Assembly: GCF_019063845.1 (NCBI RefSeq)
Contig: NZ_CP077683.1
Coordinates: 1,736,001 to 1,800,000 of the forward strand
Direction: 5' to 3'
DNA from: Geomonas subterranea
GTDB taxonomy: Bacteria > Desulfobacterota > Desulfuromonadia > Geobacterales > Geobacteraceae
DNA length: 64,000 nt
Part shown: positions 18,155 through 28,264 of the stretch, one piece after another
How the letters are laid out: each line of letters begins with the position of its first letter
How positions within the stretch are numbered: position 1 is the first letter of the stretch
Position numbers and translations under genes: made by a program
Notes under the pieces: generated by a model
Told to the model about the DNA's origin: nothing
Database searches by the model: none
The model's input: only the letters and a program-made list of their open reading frames with translations

Positions 18155-18155
<1 letters not shown>
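17319..18155 (-). CDS. folP: Dihydropteroate synthase
   Basis: 278 residues. IMGILNVTPDSFSDGGRF is the pterin-binding signature, followed by DIIDIGGESTRPNA, and the C-terminal VHGATIVRVHDVAAM strand carries the last conserved RVHD motif. It joins p-aminobenzoate to the pterin pyrophosphate in folate synthesis and is the sulfonamide target. The ATG overlaps the ftsH stop by one base (TGATG), so it is translationally coupled; the longer open frame upstream is only ftsH read out of frame. Confidence 0.97.
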
Positions 18156-19993
<1,838 letters not shown>

Positions 19994-20172
19994 GTTTCCT
20001 CCCGATCAGTCGGTATGCTGCAAGCACTGGATCTGTCTCTGTTATGCGATGACACAGAAAGCCTGGTGCCTGGTTGAACGGTCGCCATCCCCCGCTTCCT
20101 TATGAGAACGAAGAAAAAAGCGTTCAAATGAGTAAAAAGGATTACCATAAAGGGTGCTGGTTGACAAGAGCT

Positions 20173-21564
20173 TTAAGGTGTGATTTCAAGAATTTCCACC
20201 CGTAAAACCGCGCCAGTCGCGGGAGTTACCCGTCCCCTCTCCCCGAGCCTCACACCCGCCACCCAGACGATCTCACCTGCGCTGAAAACGAGCGGCACGC
20301 GGCTGCGCTCATGAAGTGGCAGTTTTTCGTTGATGAAAAGTTCCTTCACCTTCTGCGACCCGGTCATACCAAGGGGCGTGAAGCGGTCGCCGGGAGTGAA
20401 GGGGCGCACCAGCCAGGGGAATGGCGCCCCCTCGGCCGAGAGGTAGGCGAGCTTTTGGGACCCGGTTGCCGGATCTTGCGGAGGCGGCACCAGCCGCACC
20501 GTGAGCGTCATGCCGTTGGGCAGAAGATGGCTCCCCTCGCCCGTCACCACATGTTCCCAGCGTTGCGCGACAGGCGGCGCGGCACAGGTGAAGCTGAGCC
20601 GGTCATAGCAGCGCTCCACGCGCAACGCCCCCGGGAGTTTGAGGCTCGCGTTGGGGCGGCTGGAACGGGCGAGGCGGTCGATCGCATCCAGGTGCGTGAG
20701 TGCGATGCGCATCAGGTCCCCGCGTAGTTCGTGAAGGCCGTGGCGGTACAGGCGCAGGCGCAGCCCGCGGTGCTCTTTGAGCAGCGCCTCGATCCCGAAA
20801 ATGACCTTGTCGTTGTCGACGCGGGCGAGCCGGTCGAAGGCGCTGCCGGTCAGATGTGCCAGGAGTTCCTCATCCGCCGCGAGGATCTCGGCCGTGGCGG
20901 CGAGCCGCTCGCTGATCCTGGGATTGTACTTTCTGAGGGTGGGAATCAGTTCGTGGCGGATGCTGTTGCGCAGGATGGCGGTGTCTGCGTTGGTCGAGTC
21001 CGTCCGCCAGCTTAAACCGCGGCTCTTCAAGTAGTGCTCGAGCTCGGCGCGGCTTATCTGCAACAGCGGCCGCTTGATGAGGTTGTCGCCGCTGGCCGCC
21101 ATCGCGCTCAGCCCCGTGCCGCCGGCGCCGCGCAGCAACCGGATCAGCACCGTCTCAGCCTGGTCGTCCAAGTGGTGCGCCACCGCGATGCTGGTGGCGC
21201 CGCGGCGTCTGGCCACCTCGTGGAAGAAAGCGTAGCGGGCCTGCCGTCCCGCGTCCTCCAGGGAAAACCCTTCCGCGATGGCGAAGGAAGCGACATCGAC
21301 GCGGATGGCGACAAAGGGGAGATGGTAGCGGGTGGCGAGGTCAGAGACGAATTTCTCGTCGCCGTCCGATTCGGCGCCGCGCAGGCAGTGGTTCAGGTGG
21401 GCGACCACCAGGTCCAGGCGTTCGTCGTCGAGCCGGGTCAGGATGTCGAGGAGAGCGACCGAATCCGCCCCTCCCGAGACGGCGACCACCACGGTCTCGC
21501 CCGGCGAGAAGAGATGTTGCGAGCGGACATGCGTGACGAGGTCATTCAAACGGGAAGGCTCCAT
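20173..21564 (-). CDS. tilS: tRNA(Ile)-lysidine synthase
   Basis: 463 residues. The N-terminal PP-loop ATP pyrophosphatase shows VVVAVSGGADSVALLDI, then LVVAHLNHCLRG and VAHHLDDQAETVLIRLLRGAG; TilS substrate and C-terminal domains follow. It modifies C34 of tRNA-Ile(CAU) to lysidine, an essential step for AUA decoding. ATG 21564 has no ribosome site, because a 17-bp tandem repeat begins 8 bases upstream. TTG 21549 has GGAG nine bases upstream and would lose only five residues. ftsH follows after 179 bases. Confidence 0.95.
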   Translation of the reverse strand: MEPSRLNDLVTHVRSQHLFSPGETVVVAVSGGADSVALLDILTRLDDERLDLVVAHLNHCLRGAESDGDEKFVSDLATRYHLPFVAIRVDVASFAIAEGFSLEDAGRQARYAFFHEVARRRGATSIAVAHHLDDQAETVLIRLLRGAGGTGLSAMAASGDNLIKRPLLQISRAELEHYLKSRGLSWRTDSTNADTAILRNSIRHELIPTLRKYNPRISERLAATAEILAADEELLAHLTGSAFDRLARVDNDKVIFGIEALLKEHRGLRLRLYRHGLHELRGDLMRIALTHLDAIDRLARSSRPNASLKLPGALRVERCYDRLSFTCAAPPVAQRWEHVVTGEGSHLLPNGMTLTVRLVPPPQDPATGSQKLAYLSAEGAPFPWLVRPFTPGDRFTPLGMTGSQKVKELFINEKLPLHERSRVPLVFSAGEIVWVAGVRLGERGRVTPATGAVLRVEILEITP

Positions 21565-21572
21565 GTAGCGAT

Positions 21573-21712
21573 AGCAGGTGCGGTTTTTAGCAGGTGCGGT
21601 TATCCAGCAGGTGCGGTTATCCAGCAGGTGCGGTTATCCAGCAGGTGCGGTTATCCAGCAGGTGCGGTTATCCAGCAGGTGCGGTTTCTAGCAGGTACGG
21701 TTTCTAGCAGAT
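21573..21712. repeat. 16/17-bp tandem repeat immediately upstream of tilS
   Basis: Eight consecutive copies of AGCAGGTGCGGTTATCC or a 16-bp variant ending TTTTT or TTTCT, with five identical 17-bp copies in the middle and degenerate ones at the edges. The array begins 8 bases before the tilS ATG, i.e. over its 5' leader. 17 is not a multiple of three and there is no gene on either strand. Confidence 0.92.
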
Positions 21713-21758
21713 GCAGCGACGCAGGCGAGTTCCGCGGAGATGCGGTGCAGCGTCAGGG

Positions 21759-21814
21759 CAATGATCATTCGCCCCTGTGGCGGCAGGAAATGTAGGGGCG
21801 AATAAACATTCGCC
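21759..21814. repeat. Two half copies of the GGGGCGAATAATCATTCGCCC family
   Basis: ATGATCATTCGCCCCT at about 21761 and TAGGGGCGAATAAACATTCGCCC at about 21791 are the same family as at 10844 and 13372. The remaining bases to 21917 show only a short CGTCGAACGTCGAGCGTCGA direct repeat. Confidence 0.7.
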
Positions 21815-21917
21815 CAGCCCCGCCGGCACCACAGTCACCGCCGCTACCGGCCAACCCGACGGCCCGGAGGGAAAGACACGTCGAACGTCGAGCGTCGAAC
21901 GGAACCGTTGCGCCGCT

Positions 21918-22430
21918 CTAGTCCTTCAGCGTGCACTCCCTCTCCCAGGCGTGGTACCCGTCCCCCACGATATCCCAGAACGACTCGATGCGCCCCGCGT
22001 AGAAATCGAGTTCCGCGCACTCCGCCTCGATGGCCTGCAGGAACTTGAGCGAGATGAGCTGGTGGCCGAACAGGAAGCGGTAGAACTCACGGATCCCCGC
22101 CAGGTACCCCTCGATCTCGGACGCCAGCGGCTCCATCGTGTTGACGATGTACCAGTTGCCGGCGAACTGGCGCACGATCCCCGCGCGCTCATCGAAGATG
22201 CTGCGTCCCTTGATGGAAACCACGAAATCGCGGGTGAAATAGTCCGCCGCGCCGGCCAAGGCCGTCGCCTGCTCCGGCGTCATCCCTGTCTGCTGCAGCT
22301 CTTCGTAAAAACGGTGCAGCAGATCGCTGCACAGCTTATCCACCCGCACCTCGTCCTCGAGGGTCGTCGGCACGAAATCCCTTTTATCAACCTTCAGTAC
22401 GTCGAATGCCTCTTCACAAAGTTCAGCCAT
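21918..22430 (-). CDS. Conserved-looking protein of unknown function
   Basis: 170 residues from ATG 22430, with GAGGATTTC upstream. No signal peptide or membrane helix; the protein is acidic, mostly helical and rich in aromatics (e.g. GIREFYRFLFGHQLISLKFL). I do not recognise a family. Codon choice matches the neighbours, which supports a real gene. It lies 225 bases after the ABC permease gene, on the same strand; repeats separate it from tilS. The 22431-22655 gap shows no clear feature. Confidence 0.75.
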   Translation of the reverse strand: MAELCEEAFDVLKVDKRDFVPTTLEDEVRVDKLCSDLLHRFYEELQQTGMTPEQATALAGAADYFTRDFVVSIKGRSIFDERAGIVRQFAGNWYIVNTMEPLASEIEGYLAGIREFYRFLFGHQLISLKFLQAIEAECAELDFYAGRIESFWDIVGDGYHAWERECTLKD

Positions 22431-22655
22431 GAAATCCTCTTGTCTAAAAAAGATGTTCAACGTTCAGCGTTCTGCGTTTAAGGAGGCCCTCATTGCCACG
22501 CCTGCGGCCTCACCGTAATGGTGGCGCCTGCAGAGCGTGCCCCCCTGCCGCTCTCACCTGCCAGGCCACCCGATGAGTCAGCCGTCGGGGCGCCCTCACC
22601 ACGGCCAGCTCGCGATCCGGAACGTTGAACTCGAAGCCTGAGCGGTTTCTGCCTC

Positions 22656-23522
22656 TTACTGCCTTCTCGGGTCGAGCGCGTCGCGGATCCCCTCCCCCAC
22701 CAGGTTGTAGGAAAGCACGGTGACCAGGATGGCCACCCCCGGGAACAGCGAGAGCCACCAGGCGAACTCGATGTAGTCCTTGCCCGAGGTCAGGATGTTG
22801 CCCCAGCTTGGCGTCGGCGGCTGCACGCCGATTCCCAAGAATGAGAGCGCGGACTCGGTGAGGATGGCACCGGCCACCCCGAGCGTCGCCGAAACCAGCA
22901 CCGGAGACAGCGCGTTGGGAAGGATGTGCCGGAAGATGATGCGCAGATCCGAAGCTCCCAGCACCCGCGCCGCCAGGATGAAGTCACGGCTCTTCAGCGA
23001 AAGCACCTCCGCGCGCACCAGGCGCGCCACCCCCATCCAGCCGGTGAGGCCGATGATCACCATGATGTACCAGATGGAAGGCTCCAGCATGGCGATCACG
23101 GCGAGGATCAGGAAGAAGGTCGGGAAGCAGAGCATGATGTCGACCAGCCGCATCAGGACCGAATCGATCCACCCGCCGTAAAAACCGGCGAAAAGACCGA
23201 TAACCGTGCCGATGACCACCGCGATGCCGACCGCGACGAAGCCTACCTTGAGCGATACCCTCGCGCCGTACACGACACGGGTGAACACGTCGCGCCCCAA
23301 CTCGTCCGTCCCGAACCAGTGGCTGGCGGAAGGGGGCAAAAGCACGTGCCAGGCGTCGATGGTGTCCGGCCGGTACGGCGTCACCACTCCAGCCGCCAGG
23401 GACAGCAGGAACAGGACCACGATCACGACCAGCCCCCCCGTAGCGAAACGGTTGGCCGTGAAGCGCTGCCAGAACTCGCGGAGCGGGCTGCTTACCTGGT
23501 CACGCATGGCACCCCCGAACAC
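22656..23522 (-). CDS. Peptide/nickel-type ABC transporter permease (DppC/OppC family)
   Basis: 288 residues from a GTG at 23522 that has GGGAGGGG seven bases upstream. Five to six membrane helices are visible; the first is at about 25-48. The EAA loop that contacts the ATPase reads ILAARVLGASDLRIIFRHIL, as in OppC/DppC, and GTDELGRDVFTRVVYGARVS is the conserved periplasmic segment of this family. It pairs with the DppB-like permease three bases upstream. No ATPase gene is nearby. Confidence 0.93.
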   Translation of the reverse strand: MFGGAMRDQVSSPLREFWQRFTANRFATGGLVVIVVLFLLSLAAGVVTPYRPDTIDAWHVLLPPSASHWFGTDELGRDVFTRVVYGARVSLKVGFVAVGIAVVIGTVIGLFAGFYGGWIDSVLMRLVDIMLCFPTFFLILAVIAMLEPSIWYIMVIIGLTGWMGVARLVRAEVLSLKSRDFILAARVLGASDLRIIFRHILPNALSPVLVSATLGVAGAILTESALSFLGIGVQPPTPSWGNILTSGKDYIEFAWWLSLFPGVAILVTVLSYNLVGEGIRDALDPRRQ

Positions 23523-23525
23523 TCA

Positions 23526-24506
23526 TCATCCCCTCCCATGCCGGATGCGCGGATCGGCGACGGCGTAGCAGAGGTCGGCCAGCAGGTTGCCGACCAGGGT
23601 CAGGCAGGCGCCGATGACGAGGATGCCCATCACCAGCGGGTAGTCGCGCGCCATGACGCCCTGGTAGAAAAGCTGCCCCATGCCGGGGATGGAGAAGATG
23701 GTCTCGAAAATGACGCTGCCGCCGATCAGGGCCGGAAGCGAGAAGCCGAGCAGAGTGATCACCGGAAGGAGCGCGTTTTTCAGGGCGTGCCGGTAGATGA
23801 TGACCCGCTCCCGCACCCCCTTGGCCCGCGCCGTCGTGATGTAGTCCTGCGACAGGACCTCGATCATCGTGGAGCGCATGTAGCGGGAGAGCCCCGCCAG
23901 GCTCCCGAACGTGGCGATGGAGATCGGGAGCACCAGGTGTCTTGCGAGGTCGAGGGTGCGCCACCACCAGGACCAGTGGTCGCTCCCCAGCGAGTGGATG
24001 CCGGAGATGGGAAGCCAGGAGAGCTTCACCCCGAAGAGGTACATGCACAAAAGGGCCAGCCAGAAGGTGGGCACGGCGAACCCGACGAAGACGAAGACCG
24101 AGATGGCGCGGTCCAGCAGGGTGTCACGGTGCACGGCGGCCATGATGCCGATGGGGAGCGCGAGGCCGAACTCCAGGATCAGGGCGACCACGTTGAGCGA
24201 GATGGTGATCGGGATCCTCTCCTTGATCTTGTCCAGCACCGGCCGGTTGTCCGGCGCGAAGGAGCGGCCGAAATCGAGCCGCGAGAGGTTGGAGAGCCAC
24301 ATCCCGTACTGCACGTGCAGCGGCTTGTCCAGGCCGTAGAACTCCCGCAGCCGGGCCCGCGACGCGGCCGAAGCCTTGGGACTCATCGCCGTCTGCATCT
24401 CCACGGGTTCCCCCGGAGCGAGATGGATCACCGTGAAGGTAATCAGCGTGATCCCCAAGAGCAGCGGGATCAGCATGAGTATCCGTTTGATCAGGTAATT
24501 GGCCAT
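23526..24506 (-). CDS. Peptide/nickel-type ABC transporter permease (DppB/OppB family)
   Basis: 326 residues. [18 protein letters not shown] is the typical DppB first helix; the EAA loop region is [20 protein letters not shown], and [18 protein letters not shown] is the conserved C-terminal segment. With the neighbouring DppC-like protein it forms the membrane channel of a peptide-, nickel- or murein-peptide-type importer. The gene is 240 bases after the binding-protein gene; repeats fill that space, so expression may be uncoupled from the upstream genes. Confidence 0.94.
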   Translation of the reverse strand: MANYLIKRILMLIPLLLGITLITFTVIHLAPGEPVEMQTAMSPKASAASRARLREFYGLDKPLHVQYGMWLSNLSRLDFGRSFAPDNRPVLDKIKERIPITISLNVVALILEFGLALPIGIMAAVHRDTLLDRAISVFVFVGFAVPTFWLALLCMYLFGVKLSWLPISGIHSLGSDHWSWWWRTLDLARHLVLPISIATFGSLAGLSRYMRSTMIEVLSQDYITTARAKGVRERVIIYRHALKNALLPVITLLGFSLPALIGGSVIFETIFSIPGMGQLFYQGVMARDYPLVMGILVIGACLTLVGNLLADLCYAVADPRIRHGRG

Positions 24507-24589
24507 AGATCCCTAAAGTAGTAGCTGCAGTAGTCTAGTAGCTGCAGTAGTCGCCGTGCTTTCAATGCCCGTTTAACAACTGCCCCCGG

Positions 24590-24690
24590 AAGATCCCCTC
24601 TCCCTGAGGGAGAGGGTGCCCGAAGGGCGGGTGAGGGATGTCTATTCAACGCCCCCCTCACCCTGACCCTCTCCCTGAGGGAGAGGGGAT
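24590..24690. repeat. Bookended CTCTCCC/GGGAGAG repeats inside the ABC operon
   Basis: Forward and inverted copies (CCCCTCTCCCTGAGGGAGAG at 24594 and its inverse ending at 24688) face each other between the binding-protein and permease genes. Such a hairpin could lower permease expression relative to the binding protein. Confidence 0.8.
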
Positions 24691-24746
24691 GTGGAACATA
24701 TGCTGCGGAGGACTATCGGCAACCAATCTTTCGTTGCCCGGTTTCC

Positions 24747-26333
24747 CTACTCCACATACCACTTGATGAAGTTGTGCATGATCCCCGCGGGAGCAGGCTC
24801 TATCCCCTTGATCCTCGAAGTGACCACCGGCAGCGCGTCGGGCACGTAAAGGAACGTGTACGGCTGGTCCTTGGCGAGGATCTCCTGGATCCTGTAGTAG
24901 CAGTCGCGCCGCTTCGCCATATCGAAGGTGCCGCGCCCCTCGACGATGAGCCGGTCCAGCTCGGGGTTCAGATAGTGGATGAAGTTCAACTCCTTGGGGC
25001 CGGTCTTCGAGGAGTGCCAGACGTCGTAGAGGTCGGGGTCCTGGGAGATGGTCCATCCCATGAGCACGGCGTCGAACTTCCCCTTGTCGATGAAGTTGGT
25101 CAAAAAGGAAGCCCACTCCATCACCCGGATCTTCACGTCGATGCCGACCTGCCTCAGGCGCATCTGGATGATCTGCGCGCATTTGAGGCGCTGGTCGTTC
25201 CCCTGGTTGGTCATGATGGTGAAGCTGAGCGGCTTGCCCCCCCTCGCCATGATGCCATCCCCCCCCATGCGGTACCCCGCCTCCTCCAGGAGGGCCTTGG
25301 CACGTGCCGGATCGTAGCCGGGGTCGTTCTCCACCTTGGCCTTGTAGGCCCAGGTGCCGGGCTTGTAGGGGCCGTGGGCGATCTGCCCCATGCCGAGCAG
25401 CACCCCCTGGATGATCTCTTCCTTGTTGATGGCGCAGGTGATGGCCCGGCGCACCCTGACGTCCTGGAACATGGGCAGCCGCAGGTTGTAGCCGAGGTAG
25501 GTGTAGGCCGAGGCCGGGTAGCGGTACTTGTTGAAGCGCTCCAGGAACTGCCTGCTCGTGGTCTGGCGCTGGTACTGCACCGGGGAGAGCCCCATCATGT
25601 CCACTCCCCCCGCCTTGAGCTCCATGTACATGGTCGAGTTGTCGGGGATGATGCGGTAGACGTAGCGGGAGAGGTGCGGCGCCCCTTCCCAGTAATTGGG
25701 ATTGGCCTCCAGCGCGAGTCGCTGCCCGGGGACCCATTCCTTGAAGATGTACGGGCCAGTGCCGACCGGGTTTCGCGAAAGCGGGCTCTTGGTGATGTCC
25801 TTACCTTCGAGGAGGTGCGCGGGAAGGATCGGCATCCCCCAGGAGGCGAGCGCGGGTGCGAAGGGTTTCGCGTAGCTGACCCGGAAGGTGTACGGGTCGG
25901 GTGCCTGGGCGCTCTGCACCTGCTTGAAATCCTCGGCGTATGCGGTCGGGGTCTTGGGATCGACGGTGACGCGGTAGGTGTAGAGCACGTCGCGCGAGGT
26001 GAAGTCATGGCCGTCGTGCCACTTCACCCCGCGGCGCAGATGGAAGGTGATCTGGAGCCCGTCCCCGGAAACGTCCCACGACTCGGCCAGGTCCCCTTCA
26101 AGCTTCAGGTTCTTGTCGTAGCGCACCAGCCCGTTGTAGACCAGCCCCGCGATGTCACTGGAAGCGCTGTCGGAGGCGAGGATGGGTATCAGGGTGGAAG
26201 GCTCGCCGATACTGCCGGTGACGAACTGCGCACCCTTCCCCCCCTGCGCCTGCACCTTATTCCAGGGCGCATCCTGGCCGCAGGCGGCGCACATCAGGAG
26301 GAGCAGGAGGCAAAGGATTCGGGCCAGGATCAT
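24747..26333 (-). CDS. ABC transporter substrate-binding lipoprotein (SBP family 5)
   Basis: 528 residues. The lipobox MCAAC near residue 19 marks a lipoprotein anchored to a membrane. The body is a type-5 extracellular solute-binding protein (DppA/OppA-like), with GEPSTLIPILASDSASSDI near the start, LRRGVKWHDGHDFTSRDVL and a RRAITCAINKEEI segment. The ATG overlaps the stop of the TPR lipoprotein gene by four bases, so the two are coupled. It should deliver peptides or similar ligands to the permeases downstream. Confidence 0.93.
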   Translation of the reverse strand: MILARILCLLLLLMCAACGQDAPWNKVQAQGGKGAQFVTGSIGEPSTLIPILASDSASSDIAGLVYNGLVRYDKNLKLEGDLAESWDVSGDGLQITFHLRRGVKWHDGHDFTSRDVLYTYRVTVDPKTPTAYAEDFKQVQSAQAPDPYTFRVSYAKPFAPALASWGMPILPAHLLEGKDITKSPLSRNPVGTGPYIFKEWVPGQRLALEANPNYWEGAPHLSRYVYRIIPDNSTMYMELKAGGVDMMGLSPVQYQRQTTSRQFLERFNKYRYPASAYTYLGYNLRLPMFQDVRVRRAITCAINKEEIIQGVLLGMGQIAHGPYKPGTWAYKAKVENDPGYDPARAKALLEEAGYRMGGDGIMARGGKPLSFTIMTNQGNDQRLKCAQIIQMRLRQVGIDVKIRVMEWASFLTNFIDKGKFDAVLMGWTISQDPDLYDVWHSSKTGPKELNFIHYLNPELDRLIVEGRGTFDMAKRRDCYYRIQEILAKDQPYTFLYVPDALPVVTSRIKGIEPAPAGIMHNFIKWYVE

Positions 26334-28051
26334 TTCTCACCGGCTTCCTGTCGGCAGCGCTTGATCTTCTCGGCGAGCTCGGCGCTCTGCTCGGGCTCCA
26401 TCTTCTGCAGCTTCTTGTAGAGCGGCAGCGCCTTCTTGAAGGCCCGGGTGGCGCAGTAGACGTCGGCGAGGTGTCCAACGACGGTGGCATCCCCTTCCGA
26501 AAGCTCGGCTGCCCGCTCCAGCTGCGCGATCGCGTCGTTGTAGCGCTTGAGCTTGAAGTAGGTCCACCCAAGGCTGTCCAGGATGAAGCCGTCATCCGGC
26601 CTGAGGCTCACTGCCTTCTTCAGGTAGGTGAGCGCCTCCTCCAGGTTCTCCCCCATCTCCGCGTAGGTGTAGCCAAGGTAGTTGAGCGCCTGCGGGTCTT
26701 CGGGGGTCACCTCCAGCACCTTCTTCATCATGCTGACGGAAAGCTCCTTCTGCCCCATCTTGTCGTAGAGAATCCCCAGCCGGAACAGCACGCGCGGATC
26801 GGACTGCATCTTTATGTCCATGGACTTGAGCGTGTCGATGCCCCGCTGGTACTGCTCCATCGATTCGTAGAAGCCTGCCAGGTGCAGGTAGGGCTCGATA
26901 CGGGAGGGCTGCTCCCCGATCTCCCGCAGCAGCAGCGCGATTCCCTTCTCAGGCTGCCCCTTCTCCTTGTACAGGTAGGCCATGTGCCCGAGGGAATCCA
27001 GGTAGTACGGGGAATCGCGGGAGATCTGCCTGAACTCGTTGATCGCCTGGTCCACGTCCTCCTTCTCCTCGTAGGCGGAGGCGAGGTAGAAGCGGACCTG
27101 CTGCGCGTCGGGCTCGGCCTTGAGGATGTCCTGGAAGGTCTTGATCGCCTCGTCGTAACGCTCGAGTTCGAGCAGCAGCAGCCCGATCTTGCGCGAGGTC
27201 TCCAGCGACTTCCCCCCCTTTTGCTGCAGGAGGGCGAGGGCCTCCTCGAGGCGCTTCTGCTGGATGTAGAGCTGCGCCAGGTGCTGAACGACGTTGGCGT
27301 TGTTGGGGTTGATCTCGAGGAGATCCTTGTAGCTGTCGATGGCGTCGGGTATCAGCCCCTGGGTCTCCTGGGAGATCCCCATCTCGATCAGGGCCTGTTC
27401 GAAATCGGGCTTCAGCTCGACCGCCTTCTTGTAGTAGGCGAGCGCCTCCTTGGGGAGTTTCATCTGCTCGTAGGTCTTGGCGAGGTAGTAGTACCCCAGG
27501 GCAGAGTCGGGGGAGGCCTTCACCAGCGCCTTCAGCGTGTCCACGGCCTGCTCGTACTCGAAGTTCTTCAGGTAGTAGATGGCGATGTGCAGGTAGACCT
27601 CTTCCTTGGTCGGGTCGAGCTCGATCACCCTCTTGTAGTGCTGGACCGCTTCCTTCTCCCGCTGCAGGCTCATCAGTATGTTGCCGCACAGCAGCTCGGA
27701 CTGAAGCGAAGCGGGATCGATGGCGATGGCGGCCTGGCACTCGGTGAGCGCGTCCTCGGGGCGGTTTTGCTGCAGGTAGATCTGTGCGGCCGCGTTATGC
27801 AGGAAAGCGGAGCCGGGATCGGCGGCCATCGCCTCGCGCAGCAGAAGCAGCGCACCCTCCTGGTCCCCTTCGGCCGCGCGCATCCGCGCCTCGGCGAACA
27901 GCGACAGGTTCTTGCCCGCCCCCGGGGGAGGGGTCGGCGCGATGATGGCGCCGAGGTCGGCGAGCGGCGGTGTCTCCGAAGCGTGTTCGGTGGTGGCGCA
28001 GGCGTTGATCAGCAGGGGCAGGAAAAGGAGCGCTAGACACTTCTTGGTCAT
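26330..28051 (-). CDS. TPR-repeat lipoprotein
   Basis: 573 residues. A short signal with lipobox LINAC puts Cys at about position 18. Roughly fourteen tetratricopeptide repeats follow from about residue 45 to 560, e.g. LGYYYLAKTYEQMKLPKEAL and ALNYLGYTYAEMGENLEEAL. TPR arrays scaffold protein complexes. Translational coupling (ATGA) to the ABC binding protein is unusual and suggests a shared envelope task, but no partner is identifiable. Family recognition is firm, the role unknown. Confidence 0.92.
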   Translation of the reverse strand: MTKKCLALLFLPLLINACATTEHASETPPLADLGAIIAPTPPPGAGKNLSLFAEARMRAAEGDQEGALLLLREAMAADPGSAFLHNAAAQIYLQQNRPEDALTECQAAIAIDPASLQSELLCGNILMSLQREKEAVQHYKRVIELDPTKEEVYLHIAIYYLKNFEYEQAVDTLKALVKASPDSALGYYYLAKTYEQMKLPKEALAYYKKAVELKPDFEQALIEMGISQETQGLIPDAIDSYKDLLEINPNNANVVQHLAQLYIQQKRLEEALALLQQKGGKSLETSRKIGLLLLELERYDEAIKTFQDILKAEPDAQQVRFYLASAYEEKEDVDQAINEFRQISRDSPYYLDSLGHMAYLYKEKGQPEKGIALLLREIGEQPSRIEPYLHLAGFYESMEQYQRGIDTLKSMDIKMQSDPRVLFRLGILYDKMGQKELSVSMMKKVLEVTPEDPQALNYLGYTYAEMGENLEEALTYLKKAVSLRPDDGFILDSLGWTYFKLKRYNDAIAQLERAAELSEGDATVVGHLADVYCATRAFKKALPLYKKLQKMEPEQSAELAEKIKRCRQEAGEK

Positions 28052-28202
28052 GGGTTACCTGTGGATTGGGTAGATTTCGGGCAAAATCTAAAAAACGCGG
28101 CACCCCGGTGGGATACAGTATCCGGGGTGGCGCGGTTAACTACATGAAAGCTAGCATAAATAGGTAGCAGCGTCAAACAACATTTAGATGCATTTTAGAG
28201 TG

Positions 28203-28230
28203 TTGCGCCTCAAATGCGGTATGATACTAT
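28203..28230 (+). promoter_or_regulatory. Possible promoter for the APH/P-loop kinase gene
   Basis: TTGCGC (28203-28208) and TACTAT (28225-28230) with a 16-base spacer lie about 35 bases before the ATG at 28265, in an AT-richer divergent gap. Confidence 0.4.
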
Positions 28231-28264
28231 TCTCAAGTGAAATCATCGGCTTATCGGTAAAACG

